Assembly (NCBI GenBank): GCA_019233755.1
Contig: JAFAMD010000066.1
Span: 19,882 to 83,881 of the forward strand
DNA: 64,000 nt
Direction of reading: 5' to 3'
Source: Acidobacteriaceae bacterium
GTDB lineage: Bacteria > Acidobacteriota > Terriglobia > Bryobacterales > Bryobacteraceae
Below are positions 16,933 to 25,859 of the stretch, one piece after another. The notes beneath the pieces are model-generated. The model was not told where the DNA came from. It did not search any database and saw nothing but the letters and a program-made list of their open reading frames with translations. Both the position numbers and the translations under genes were made by a program. Numbering within the stretch: position 1 is the stretch's first letter; every line of letters begins with the position of its first letter.

Positions 16933-17940
16933 ATGATGGAAGTCTTCGAACTAACCCGGAAACTTATTGACATTGAGTCGATAACGCCGAATGAGCGAGA
17001 AGTTGGCGACTTCCTCTTCCAGCATCTCAGCCAGCTCGCGCACCGCCATAGCGGCACAATCGAGCGCATGCCCGTCGAGGACGGACGCGACAACATCTTC
17101 GTCCGCTTCGATGAGCCGGTCGCGGTTTTGTCCACCCACATGGACACGGTCCCGCCCTTCATTCCTTCACGGGAGGATGACCACCACATCTGGGGACGCG
17201 GCGCCTGCGACACAAAGGGCATCATCGCCGCTATGATTACCGCGGCCGGCCGTTTGCTCGAAGCCGGCAAGCGAAACTTCGGACTACTATTTGTCGTAGG
17301 CGAAGAACGCAACAGTGCCGGAGCTCTCGCCGCAGCACAGAACCCGCGCGGCAGCAGGTTCCTGATCAATGGCGAGCCCACCGAGAACAAACTCGCTCTC
17401 GGATCTAAAGGCGCGCTCCGCTACGAAGTCGTCGCCCAGGGCCGCATGGCTCACTCTGCCTATCCGGAACTCGGCGATTCCGCTATCGAGAAGTTGCTTG
17501 ACGCTCTTGAGCGCATTCGTCGTGTTCCGCTGCCGGTCGACCCGGTTCTGGGCCCGAGCACGCTCAATATCGGGACCATCTCAGGCGGCCGTGCTCCCAA
17601 TGTCATCCCGGATTATGCAAAGGCCGAAATTTTCATCCGCGTGGTCGGGGATGTTACGGATTTGCGTGGCCAAATTACAGCCGCGGCTGCACCCGATGCC
17701 GAAGCACAGGAAGTGCTCCTGATTCCCGCAGTTCAACTCGGTTCGCTCGATGGGTTTGCGACCACTGTCGTTGCGTTCACCACTGATATTCCCGCATTCA
17801 ACGGCGCCTGGGGGCAGCCGTTTCTGATAGGACCGGGAAGCATCCTCGTCGCGCACACAACCGAAGAACGCATCCCGAAGCCGCAGCTCATTGAAGCGAT
17901 AGATCTGTATAAGCTGCTCGTCGAGCGGCTGACTCGATAA
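16933..17940 (+). CDS. dapE: M20 family metallopeptidase, probable succinyl-diaminopimelate desuccinylase
   Basis: The 335-residue product is a two-zinc M20 amidohydrolase. The metal and catalytic residues are present: STHMDTVPP, GRGACDTKG, the Glu-Glu pair in VVGEERNSAG, EPTE and a C-terminal His in AHTTEER. Peptidases, desuccinylases and deacetylases share this fold. Its place as the first gene of asd-lysC-dapB-dapA-dapD, with a succinyltransferase DapD at the end, argues that it removes succinate from N-succinyl-LL-diaminopimelate. GTG 16918 is an alternative start. Family is certain; the dapE role is inferred from context. Confidence 0.75.
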   Translation: MMEVFELTRKLIDIESITPNEREVGDFLFQHLSQLAHRHSGTIERMPVEDGRDNIFVRFDEPVAVLSTHMDTVPPFIPSREDDHHIWGRGACDTKGIIAAMITAAGRLLEAGKRNFGLLFVVGEERNSAGALAAAQNPRGSRFLINGEPTENKLALGSKGALRYEVVAQGRMAHSAYPELGDSAIEKLLDALERIRRVPLPVDPVLGPSTLNIGTISGGRAPNVIPDYAKAEIFIRVVGDVTDLRGQITAAAAPDAEAQEVLLIPAVQLGSLDGFATTVVAFTTDIPAFNGAWGQPFLIGPGSILVAHTTEERIPKPQLIEAIDLYKLLVERLTR

Positions 17941-17953
17941 CCGGAACACCAAC

Positions 17954-18997
17954 ATGAGAACGATTGAAGTAGGCATCCTCGGCGGTACTGGCATGGTTGG
18001 CCAGCATTTTATCCGCTTCCTGCAGGGGCATCCCTGGTTCAAGCTGACCTGGCTCGGCGCGAGCGACCGTTCCGCAGGCAAGAAGCTGCGCGATGCCACC
18101 GACTGGCGGCTGGATGGCGACATGCCGGCTTCTGCCGCGGACATCACCGTCTCGGATTCGAAGCCGGGCAGCGCACCGCGTCTGGTTTTTTCGGCGATGG
18201 ACGCCTCCGTTGCTACAGAGATCGAGCGCGAGTTCGCCCAGGCGGGTCACGTCATCCTCTCCAATTCGCGCAATCACCGCATGGAACCCGATGTTCCATT
18301 GATTGTTCCGGAAGTCAACCCGGATCATCTCTCGGTGGCGCGCAACCAGCAGAATCGCGGTTGGAAGGGCGTTATTGTCACCAACCCTAACTGCTCTACC
18401 ATTGTGCTGACCATGGCGCTTGCGCCCCTGAAGCAGTTCGGCATTGAACGTGTCATTGCCGCCACCATGCAGGCCGTATCGGGCGCGGGCTATCCCGGCG
18501 TCGCCTCGATGGACATCGTTGCGAACGTTATCCCCTTCATCGGTTCCGAAGAAGAAAAGATGCAGCAGGAAACGCAGAAAATTCTCGGTGGCCTGGCGAA
18601 CGGCGGGTTTGCTCCGCTCCAGGCAAGAGTCAGCGCGCATTGCAATCGGGTTCCGGTTGTGGATGGCCACACTGTCACCACCTCCGTGGAGTTCGCTTCG
18701 AAACCGTCGCCGGGTGACGTCCGCCACGCCATCGAAACATTCCGTGCTGTCCCGCAGGAGCGCAAGCTGCCAAGCGCACCGTGCCGGCCAGTCGTCTACA
18801 TGTCGCAGAAGGACCGTCCGCAGCCGCGCCGCGATGCGGCTCGAGAGAAGGGCATGGCGGTGTTTGTCGGCCGCGTTCGCGAATGCCCCGTGCTCGACAT
18901 CAAATTCGTTGCCTGCGGCCACAACACCATCCGCGGGGCCGCCGGAGCGGCCGTTCTGAATGCAGAGCTCATGGTTTCAGAAGGGCTGCTGGATTAA
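17954..18997 (+). CDS. asd: Aspartate-semialdehyde dehydrogenase
   Basis: The enzyme reduces aspartyl-phosphate to aspartate semialdehyde with NADPH, the branch point to lysine/DAP, threonine and methionine. The 347-residue sequence starts with the GGTGMVGQHF nucleotide-binding loop. Its catalytic cysteine sits in NPNCST near residue 147 and its general-base histidine in SAHCNRVPV. The HSEEEK-like stretch (GSEEEKMQQE) and overall length fit the archaeal/fungal-type Asd rather than the E. coli type. It follows the M20 gene by 13 bases and precedes lysC by 7. Confidence 0.93.
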   Translation: MRTIEVGILGGTGMVGQHFIRFLQGHPWFKLTWLGASDRSAGKKLRDATDWRLDGDMPASAADITVSDSKPGSAPRLVFSAMDASVATEIEREFAQAGHVILSNSRNHRMEPDVPLIVPEVNPDHLSVARNQQNRGWKGVIVTNPNCSTIVLTMALAPLKQFGIERVIAATMQAVSGAGYPGVASMDIVANVIPFIGSEEEKMQQETQKILGGLANGGFAPLQARVSAHCNRVPVVDGHTVTTSVEFASKPSPGDVRHAIETFRAVPQERKLPSAPCRPVVYMSQKDRPQPRRDAAREKGMAVFVGRVRECPVLDIKFVACGHNTIRGAAGAAVLNAELMVSEGLLD

Positions 18998-19004
18998 CAC
19001 GTAA

Positions 19005-20372
19005 ATGATCGTGATGAAATTCGGCGGTACGTCCGTCGAATCGCAGGAAGCAATCACTCGGATCACTGAAATCGTCCGGCGCTACGAATCGCAGCATCCC
19101 ATCGTGGTCGTTTCTGCCATGGGCAAAACGACGAACAAGCTGCTCGAAATCGGCCGTGAAGCTGCCGCCGGACGTCGTGAACAGGCCCTCGGGCTCGTCG
19201 ATGAGCTGCGGGCACATCACCTTACTCACGGTCTCGCTGTAGCCGGCGCTGCTGCTGCCGAACTCGATCGCTACATCCGCGCCCATTTCGATTGGCTCGA
19301 CGAGCTCGTTAAGGGTTTGTCGGTGGTTGGCGAACTCTCTCCCCGATCTACGGACGCGATTGCCAGCGTCGGCGAGCGGCTCTCCAGTTTGATTGTCAGC
19401 TTTGCCATCCGCGCAGCGGGAGTGCCCAGCCAGCATGTGGATTCACGTCGTGTCATCCTTACCGATGATCGTTTCACGCAGGCGCAGCCGCTTCTCGAAG
19501 AGACTTTCGCCCTGCTGCGCGAAAACGTGCGCCCCATTGCGAACGGCGCTGTCGTCGTCATGGGAGGTTTTATCGGCTCTACAGCGGATGGCCATACCAC
19601 GACACTTGGCCGCGGCGGTTCGGATTATTCCGCGTCCATCGTCGGTGCCGGGGTCGATGCAGACGAGATCCAGATCTGGACTGACGTCGATGGTATGCTC
19701 ACCGCCGACCCGCGGATTCTTCCCGGCGGTCATCGGATAAAAAGCATTTCTTTCGCCGAAGCTGCCGAATTGGCGTATTTCGGCGCCAAGGTACTTCATC
19801 CGGCTACTGTCTTGCCGGCGATTGACAAGAATATCCCGGTGGTCATTCTCAACTCGCGGCGGCCGGAGGTCCAAGGTACGCGCATCACCTCCGAAGCTGT
19901 TCCCTGCAGGAACGCAGTCAAGTCGATCTCCTGCAAGCCGAGCATCACCATCCTCAACATCCGTTCCACCCGTATGCTGATGGCCCACGGCTTTCTGCAG
20001 CGCATCTTCGAGATATTCGATCGCTATCGGACCAGCGTCGACATGGTCTCGACCTCCGAGGTCAGCGTCTCGCTCACGGTCGACAATGTCGAAAACCTGG
20101 AGTCCATCTGCTCCGAACTGCGGCAGTTCTCCGAAGTGAGCATAGAAAACGGGCAGGCCATCGTCTGCCTGGTGGGCGAAAATATCCGCCACACCCCAGG
20201 CATTGCGGGTCGCGCCTTCCAGGTGCTTCATGACCGCAACATCCGCATGATTTCTCAGGGAGCGTCTCTTCTGAATCTCGGGTTTGTTGTCGCCGACGCA
20301 GACCTCAAACAGGCCGTCACCGCGCTTCACCATGAGTTCTTCAGCGAACTCGACCCTGTTGTGTTCGACTGA
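19005..20372 (+). CDS. lysC: Aspartokinase (monofunctional, LysC type)
   Basis: This 455-residue enzyme phosphorylates aspartate at the pathway entry. It opens with the KFGGTSV signature, has GRGGSDYSASI in the ATP/aspartate site (near 205-215), and ends in two ACT domains (about 305-455) that usually give lysine feedback inhibition. Length matches lysine-sensitive LysC/aspartokinase III. ATG 19005 and ATG 19014 are both possible starts. It sits between asd and dapB in a tight operon. Confidence 0.93.
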   Translation: MIVMKFGGTSVESQEAITRITEIVRRYESQHPIVVVSAMGKTTNKLLEIGREAAAGRREQALGLVDELRAHHLTHGLAVAGAAAAELDRYIRAHFDWLDELVKGLSVVGELSPRSTDAIASVGERLSSLIVSFAIRAAGVPSQHVDSRRVILTDDRFTQAQPLLEETFALLRENVRPIANGAVVVMGGFIGSTADGHTTTLGRGGSDYSASIVGAGVDADEIQIWTDVDGMLTADPRILPGGHRIKSISFAEAAELAYFGAKVLHPATVLPAIDKNIPVVILNSRRPEVQGTRITSEAVPCRNAVKSISCKPSITILNIRSTRMLMAHGFLQRIFEIFDRYRTSVDMVSTSEVSVSLTVDNVENLESICSELRQFSEVSIENGQAIVCLVGENIRHTPGIAGRAFQVLHDRNIRMISQGASLLNLGFVVADADLKQAVTALHHEFFSELDPVVFD

Positions 20373-20376
20373 AGAC

Positions 20377-21093
20377 GTGGAGACTGAGACAAAACAATTG
20401 GCGCTGGTTGGTTACGGCAAAATGGGCCGGCTGATTGAGCAACTTGCGCCTGAATACGGCTTCCAGGTGGCTGCCAGGCTTACCGGGAAGAGCAATCCGG
20501 CCGCGTCCGGCATTACTCGCGAGGCGTTTGCAAATATCGATGTGGCCATCGAGTTTTCTACGCCCGAAACGGTTGTAGAAAACCTCAAGCGGCTCGCCCA
20601 GACGAATATCCAGACGGTGACCGGAACAACCGGCTGGAGCAAGCATCTAAATGAGGTGTCCGACGCTGTCAAACAAGCGGGAACCGGCCTCGTCTGGAGC
20701 CCGAATTTTTCCGTCGGGGTTGCCATCTTCCGCAAACTTGCCGGTTTGGCTGCCGAGCTTCTGCGCGACGAACCGGAATATGGTGCCTGGGCCTGGGAGA
20801 TCCACCACGATGCCAAGAAAGACGCGCCTTCCGGCACGTTGCTGCATCTGGTGGAAACGATGCGGCAGCATGGCTACACGCGAAATATCAATGTCAGTGC
20901 GAATCGGGCAGGGATGCACCCCGGCACTCATGAAATCGGCTTTGATTCCGCCGCTGATACCATTACGTTGCGGCATGCGGCGCGCAATCGCGAAGGATTT
21001 GCGCGCGGCGCATTGAAGGCTGCCAGGTGGGTCCTGGACCGCAAAGGTGTCTACACCTTTGAAGATGTTCTTTTCGGGACTGCTCGAGGATAG
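20377..21093 (+). CDS. dapB: 4-hydroxy-tetrahydrodipicolinate reductase
   Basis: DapB reduces 4-hydroxy-tetrahydrodipicolinate to tetrahydrodipicolinate with NAD(P)H. The 238-residue product begins with a Rossmann loop (VGYGKMGR), followed by the GTTGWS loop and the active-site signature EIHHDAKKDAPSGTLLHL near 144-161. The GTG at 20377, five bases after the lysC stop, is the only sensible start; an upstream open frame lies inside lysC. It is slightly shorter than the usual 240-270 residues, without loss of motifs. Confidence 0.92.
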   Translation: METETKQLALVGYGKMGRLIEQLAPEYGFQVAARLTGKSNPAASGITREAFANIDVAIEFSTPETVVENLKRLAQTNIQTVTGTTGWSKHLNEVSDAVKQAGTGLVWSPNFSVGVAIFRKLAGLAAELLRDEPEYGAWAWEIHHDAKKDAPSGTLLHLVETMRQHGYTRNINVSANRAGMHPGTHEIGFDSAADTITLRHAARNREGFARGALKAARWVLDRKGVYTFEDVLFGTARG

Positions 21094-21117
21094 GCAGTGG
21101 CTTCCGCAGGAGGGTTT

Positions 21118-22008
21118 ATGTTTACCGGTTGTGGCACGGCATTGGTCACGCCTTTTCGTTCTGATTTATCCCTGGATGAGCCCGCACTTCGCGCGCTCGT
21201 GAACCGCCAGATCAAAGCGGGCATCGACTTCCTCTGCCCTTGCGGCACTACAGGCGAAAGCCCGACGCTCACCCGCGAAGAGCATCGTCGCGTTGTCGAA
21301 ATTACGGTCCAGGAAGCGCGTGGCCGCGTTCCCGTTCTTGCGGGTGCGGGCGGCTACAACACCCGCGAAGTCATCGAGTTGGTGGCCGATCTGAAGAAGA
21401 TCGGCGTCTCGGGCATTCTCTCGGTGACGCCCTACTACAACAAGCCCACCCAGGAAGGCCTGTACCAGCACTACAAAAGCATCGCGGAATCGACCGATCT
21501 GCCCATCATTGTCTACAGCGTGCAGCCGCGCACGGCGGTGAACGTCGAACCGCCGACCTTAGTTCGTTTGGCAGAAATCCCCAACATCGTCGGTGTGAAG
21601 GAAGCCTCGGGCAGTATCTCGCAAATCGCCAGCATCCTGGCGCGTGTCCCCGAGTCCTTTACCGTTCTGTCCGGCGACGATGCCATTGCGCTTCCTCTTA
21701 TTGCGCTTGGTGGCCGTGGCGCTATCTGCGTTATTTCGAATGAGATTCCGGAGGAATTTAAAGCTTTGACTCAAGCTGCGCTCGGCGGCGATTTTGCGCG
21801 CGCCCGGCAGCTCCAGCGTAAGTATCAGTCGCTCATGGAAATCAATTTTGTAGAAACCAACCCCGGCCCTGTGAAGTTCGCCATGGCCCGGATGGGGCTG
21901 CTCGAACCCGTATGGCGCCTGCCCATGGTGTCGCCGCAGAAAACATCGCAAGACAAAATTGAGGCCGTCCTTGAATCCCTCGGCCTGCTTGCCGGAGTTC
22001 GGGCTTGA
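21118..22008 (+). CDS. dapA: 4-hydroxy-tetrahydrodipicolinate synthase
   Basis: DapA condenses pyruvate with aspartate semialdehyde. The 296-residue TIM-barrel protein has the family start GCGTALVTPF, CGTTGES, SVTPYYNKPTQEGLYQHY and the Schiff-base lysine in GVKEASGS. ATG 21118 follows AGGAGGG (21108-21114), close but strong; GTG 21097 is open but lacks such a site. The codons for LVRLAE at 21560-21577 match the short repeat found again at 24.7 kb. The 3' end overlaps dapD by four bases. Confidence 0.94.
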   Translation: MFTGCGTALVTPFRSDLSLDEPALRALVNRQIKAGIDFLCPCGTTGESPTLTREEHRRVVEITVQEARGRVPVLAGAGGYNTREVIELVADLKKIGVSGILSVTPYYNKPTQEGLYQHYKSIAESTDLPIIVYSVQPRTAVNVEPPTLVRLAEIPNIVGVKEASGSISQIASILARVPESFTVLSGDDAIALPLIALGGRGAICVISNEIPEEFKALTQAALGGDFARARQLQRKYQSLMEINFVETNPGPVKFAMARMGLLEPVWRLPMVSPQKTSQDKIEAVLESLGLLAGVRA

Positions 22009-22868
22009 CGGTATCGGTTAACATTCAAAACCTTCAACAAAGCATCGAAGAGCTGTTCGAAGAGAAGCCCGAAACGTATTCAGACCCGGAGCGCCAGCTA
22101 TTCGCCGACTTTTTGGATCTGCTGAATCGAGGGGAAGTTCGTTCCGCAGAACCGGATCCCTCTCAGCCGACCGGCTGGCGCGTAAATAGCTGGGTCAAGA
22201 AAGGCATTCTGCTCGGCTTCCGGATCGGCGGCATCGTCGAAATGACGGGCGCGGGCAGTCCAGCCCGGTTCTTCGATAAATCGACGTATCCGCTCAAGCC
22301 ATTCACCGTGAATGACGGCGTACGCATCGTGCCGGGCGGATCGAGCATTCGAACAGGGTCTTATGTCGGCCGCGGCGTCACATGCATGCCGCCCATGTAC
22401 CTTAACGTGGGCGCATACGTTGCCGATGGGACGATGGTCGACTCGCATGCCTTGATTGGCAGTTGTGCTCAAGTCGGCCGCAATTGTCATATCTCCGCTG
22501 CATCGCAGCTCGGTGGCGTGCTGGAGCCCGTGGGCGCCATGCCGGTCATTATCGAAGACGACGTGCTCGTGGGCGGCAACTGCGGCGTCTACGAAGGAAC
22601 GATTGTGAAGCGCCGCGCCGTGCTCGGCAGCGGCACGATTCTGAATCGCTCGACGCCGGTTTACGATCTTGTCCGCGGAATGGTCCATCGTGCCACCGAT
22701 GACACTCCACTGGTCATACCGGAAGAAGCCGTCGTTGTTGCCGGCTCGCGCAACATCACGTCCGGTCCCGGTAAGGACTGGGGGTTGTCGCTTTATACGC
22801 CGGTAATTGTGAAATATCGAGACGCCGGCACCGAAACCAAGATCCAGCTCGAAGACTTACTTCGATGA
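22005..22868 (+). CDS. dapD: Tetrahydrodipicolinate N-succinyltransferase
   Basis: DapD transfers succinyl from succinyl-CoA to tetrahydrodipicolinate. The 287-residue protein has an N-terminal helical domain and a left-handed beta-helix of hexapeptide repeats (about 100-240), with GSCAQVGRNCHISAASQLGG and LEPVGAMPVIIEDD as landmarks. A TTG overlapping the dapA stop (TTGA) is the apparent start, which implies coupled translation. Its presence fixes the succinylase route. dapC/argD and dapF are not in the window. The gene overlaps the convergent phosphoesterase by 12 bases. Confidence 0.93.
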   Translation: MTVSVNIQNLQQSIEELFEEKPETYSDPERQLFADFLDLLNRGEVRSAEPDPSQPTGWRVNSWVKKGILLGFRIGGIVEMTGAGSPARFFDKSTYPLKPFTVNDGVRIVPGGSSIRTGSYVGRGVTCMPPMYLNVGAYVADGTMVDSHALIGSCAQVGRNCHISAASQLGGVLEPVGAMPVIIEDDVLVGGNCGVYEGTIVKRRAVLGSGTILNRSTPVYDLVRGMVHRATDDTPLVIPEEAVVVAGSRNITSGPGKDWGLSLYTPVIVKYRDAGTETKIQLEDLLR

Positions 22869-23711
22869 GTTTTCAAGGCCGGAGGGTCCCCAATCCGCCG
22901 GCCTGGTAATGCGCCCTTGTCCAAACGGCGGCGCCAGTTCCTTAATTCTGAAGTCCACCGATTGATCGTGTACGGTGACCAGCGTGTGCTGGAAGAACCA
23001 CCCGTCTTTATATTGCTTCGAGTCGCGTAGATGTCCGCCCGAGCTGGCTAGTAATAGGTAGGTGATTCCGTCCAGCTCATAGTGCTGCATCTGATGGAGG
23101 TGGCCGGCAATCACGTATTTCACGCCATAGCGTTTGGCCAACTGGTGCAATGGGAAGTTGGGATTTGAAAATACCACCTGAATCAGCCAAGTTGGTCTGT
23201 GCGAAAACACGAATTTGAGCGATTGCCGTTTGTTCGCTTCAAGATCGTTCCGCAGAAATGCAAGCTCTTCCGCAGGCAGTTGATCGCTTCTGCTGTCGTC
23301 GAGCACGACAAAGTGCGCCTGCTTGAAATTGAAGCCGTAGTGGAGTGGGCGCTTCGTGTATTTTTCAAATGCCTGGGCAGATGCGATCGACCAGACATCA
23401 TGGTTGCCCGGAATGAAAAAGATTCGATACTTCCGGTAGGGCGCCAGCAGTTGCAGCACTCGCTGCCATTCCTTATCCATGGTCAAATCGTTCTCGCCCT
23501 GGATGGTGTCGCCGGTTGTAATGACAAAGTCGGGGTGATCGGCATCGGTCTCATGCCAGGCCTCTTCGTAGACTCCGGGTTGCGCTTCGCCGGTGCGATC
23601 ACCCAGGATCGCGAAGCGGAAATCGTTACTGGAGGCGTTATATGCCCCCAGCGCTCCGCCGAATAGGAGCAGAACGGAGATCGCAATGTTAGATGGAAAT
23701 CGGATCGCCAT
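22857..23711 (-). CDS. Secreted metallophosphoesterase (calcineurin-like)
   Basis: The 284-residue product has a Sec-type signal (IAISVLLLFGGALGAYNA) and a calcineurin-like phosphoesterase domain. The metal-binding motifs appear in order: LGDRTG, GDTIQGEND, PGNHDVWS, FSHRP and GHLHQM. The first motif reads GDRTG in place of the usual GDxH. ATG 23711 is preferred, since the open frame further upstream lacks a signal-like start. The substrate is unknown; phosphodiesters and nucleotides are typical of the family. Confidence 0.85.
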   Translation of the reverse strand: MAIRFPSNIAISVLLLFGGALGAYNASSNDFRFAILGDRTGEAQPGVYEEAWHETDADHPDFVITTGDTIQGENDLTMDKEWQRVLQLLAPYRKYRIFFIPGNHDVWSIASAQAFEKYTKRPLHYGFNFKQAHFVVLDDSRSDQLPAEELAFLRNDLEANKRQSLKFVFSHRPTWLIQVVFSNPNFPLHQLAKRYGVKYVIAGHLHQMQHYELDGITYLLLASSGGHLRDSKQYKDGWFFQHTLVTVHDQSVDFRIKELAPPFGQGRITRPADWGPSGLENSSK

Positions 23712-23794
23712 TGTCGTCCGTCTGAGTAGTATCTCAGACCACTGATCCCGCCTATTTGCAACCCATCGGGCCCGTTGCTCGTCGAACACGCAGC

Positions 23795-24670
23795 ATGTTT
23801 GCCCGACCGTGGGCCCTTCTACCGCTTTTTGTGGTCGTGAGTACTTCTTCAGCGCCCGGTCCTGCCGGTAACGGCTCCGCTCTTAGAGCCGATATCGAAT
23901 ACGCCAACGTCGACGGTCTCAGCCTGCGCATGGATGCTTGCATTCCCTCGGCTGTTCAGAATGCACCCGGTGTCATCCTGGTGCACGGCGGCGCTTGGGT
24001 GACGGGTAATCGAAAACTCGATGTTGCACCGCTATTCCAGCCGCTGACCGACGCCGGGTTTGCCTGGTTTTCCATCGATTATCGCCTGGCAACGAATGTG
24101 ACTGATTTCGCAGTTGGAATTGAAGACGTGGAATCGGCAATCCGTTTCGTGAAGTCGCACGCCGCCGGGTTCCATGTGGACCCTAACCGCATCGCCCTGG
24201 TTGGCGAGTCCGCCGGCGGTCAGCTTGCGGCGATGGCTGCTTTGCGTGGCGATTCCGGCGCCTCCGCCAGGGCCATGGTTGCGCTATACGCTCCGACGGA
24301 CCTCGTCGCGCTCCTGAAGACATCGAACTATGTGCCTGCACAGCTACGCGACGCAGTTGTCGGTACGCCCTGGGAACGCCTGATTCTGGCCGGCCTTGCC
24401 GGGCTGTCGCCCATCAATAACGTCCGTCGCGACATGCCTCCCATCTTATTTATTCACGGGACCAACGACCCGCTCGTCCCGTTCCAGCAATCCACTGATA
24501 TGTGCAGCCGCATGCGTGCGGCCGGTGCAAGCTGCCAAGTTTATCCTGTTGAGGGTGCTGGTCACGGCATTCGATGGTGGGAAGAACAGCCTGCAGTATC
24601 AATGGCTTACAAGCAGGAGCTTATCCATTGGTTGAAGCAGCAGCTAGGCCCTCCTGAAGCGCATACATAG
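23795..24670 (+). CDS. Secreted alpha/beta-hydrolase (BD-FAE/esterase-lipase type)
   Basis: The product is a 291-residue carboxylic-ester hydrolase. A hydrophobic leader (WALLPLFVVVSTSSA) suggests export. The oxyanion loop is VHGGAW, the nucleophile lies in GESAGG, the acid in HGTNDPLVP and the histidine in GAGHG. This set resembles feruloyl/acetyl esterases and COG0657 hydrolases. ATG 23795 is chosen; ATG 23756 is also open. It is followed by a 26-base tandem repeat unit filling the spacer to hppD. Confidence 0.82.
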   Translation: MFARPWALLPLFVVVSTSSAPGPAGNGSALRADIEYANVDGLSLRMDACIPSAVQNAPGVILVHGGAWVTGNRKLDVAPLFQPLTDAGFAWFSIDYRLATNVTDFAVGIEDVESAIRFVKSHAAGFHVDPNRIALVGESAGGQLAAMAALRGDSGASARAMVALYAPTDLVALLKTSNYVPAQLRDAVVGTPWERLILAGLAGLSPINNVRRDMPPILFIHGTNDPLVPFQQSTDMCSRMRAAGASCQVYPVEGAGHGIRWWEEQPAVSMAYKQELIHWLKQQLGPPEAHT

Positions 24671-24713
24671 TTCGTTTGGCAGAAACGCGTAGGAAGTTCG
24701 TTTGGCAGAAACG
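24669..24713 (+). repeat. Two direct copies of a 19-base element, third partial copy in dapA
   Basis: AGTTCGTTTGGCAGAAACG occurs at 24669-24687 and 24695-24713, 26 bases apart, filling most of the 52-base spacer between the convergent esterase and hppD genes. Eighteen bases including a leading T (TAGTTCGTTTGGCAGAAA) recur inside dapA at 21560-21577, where they encode LVRLAE. The first copy begins within the esterase stop codon. Confidence 0.8.
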
Positions 24714-24722
24714 AGATCTTTG

Positions 24723-25859
24723 CTAAAGATTGCCGCGGCGGGCCTGTTCGCGTTCGATCGCCTCAAATAAAGCTTTGAAGTTCCCCTTGCCGAAGCTCCG
24801 GCTGCCTTTCCGCTGGATGATCTCGTAGAAAAGGGTCGGACGGTCTTCTACGGGCTTGGTGAAGATCTGAAGCATGTAGCCTTCATCGTCACGGTCCACC
24901 AGGATGCCGAGCTGCGCGAGTTCGCTGAGCGGTTCATCGATCTTGCCGACGCGACTAGTGAGTTCGTCGTAGTAGGTGGTGGGGATGGTCAGGAACTCGG
25001 TGCCCTGATCGCGCAGCCTGGTGACGGTGTCGATGATGTTGTTCGTCGCCATCGCGATGTGCTGCACGCCCGGCCCGCCGTAGAAATCGAGATACTCCTC
25101 GATCTGCGACTTTTTGCGGCCTTCCGCCGGTTCATTGATCGGGAACCGAATCTTCTCGTTGCCGTTGGTCATGACCTTCGACATTAATGCCGAATATTCG
25201 GTGGAGATGTCCTGCTCGTCGAAGTGTTTGAACATACGGAAACCCATTACGTTTTCGTAGAACTTGACCCAGGTGTTCATCTGGCCCCAGCCGACGTTTC
25301 CAACAACGTGGTCGATGTGCAGCAGACCGGTTGGACGTGCGACAGGATCCGGCCGGGCTACCGCGATGAATCCGGGCAGGAACGGCCCGCTGTACTGACT
25401 TCGCTCGACGAACGTGTGAATTGTGTCGCCGTAGATCGCGATCGATGATAGCTTCGCTGTGCCGTTCTCGTCGCTAAGCGTGACCGGAGGGGCGACGGTG
25501 CGCGCACCGCGGCGAGTCGTTTCCTGCCACGCGGACTGCGCGTCGTCCACCCAGAGGGCGATCGACTTCACGCCATCGCCATGCCGGTAGATGTGGTCCG
25601 CCATTTCGCCTGAAGCCTGGAGCGGAGTGGTCAGGACAAGGCGAATTTTGTTCTGCTCGAGAACGTAAGAGACGTGGTCGCGCGTGCCCGTTTCCGGGCC
25701 CCGGTAAGCGACCAGACTGAAGCCGAAGGCGGCGCGATAGAAAAAGGCCGCCTGTTTGGCATTGCCGACGTAGAATTCGACGTGGTCGGTGCCATGGATA
25801 GGCAGAAAGTCAGCCTGCGGAGCAGCGCTCTTTTGGGCTTGCTCAGTAACTTGCGGCAT
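24723..25859 (-). CDS. hppD: 4-hydroxyphenylpyruvate dioxygenase
   Basis: HPPD converts 4-hydroxyphenylpyruvate to homogentisate using Fe(II) and O2, the second step of tyrosine breakdown. The 378-residue protein has two vicinal-oxygen-chelate domains; the C-terminal one carries the iron ligands His184 (HIDHVVGN), His267 (VQHIAMATNN) and Glu346 (LFYEIIQRKG). ATG 25859 is the right start: the frame runs further upstream, but only antisense to the aminotransferase gene. It overlaps the upstream aminotransferase by 17 bases and is probably co-transcribed with it. Confidence 0.96.
   Translation of the reverse strand: MPQVTEQAQKSAAPQADFLPIHGTDHVEFYVGNAKQAAFFYRAAFGFSLVAYRGPETGTRDHVSYVLEQNKIRLVLTTPLQASGEMADHIYRHGDGVKSIALWVDDAQSAWQETTRRGARTVAPPVTLSDENGTAKLSSIAIYGDTIHTFVERSQYSGPFLPGFIAVARPDPVARPTGLLHIDHVVGNVGWGQMNTWVKFYENVMGFRMFKHFDEQDISTEYSALMSKVMTNGNEKIRFPINEPAEGRKKSQIEEYLDFYGGPGVQHIAMATNNIIDTVTRLRDQGTEFLTIPTTYYDELTSRVGKIDEPLSELAQLGILVDRDDEGYMLQIFTKPVEDRPTLFYEIIQRKGSRSFGKGNFKALFEAIEREQARRGNL

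Noticed and set aside
17888..18922. 344-codon frame on the - strand
   Set aside because: Antisense to asd, which is unmistakable; no motifs.
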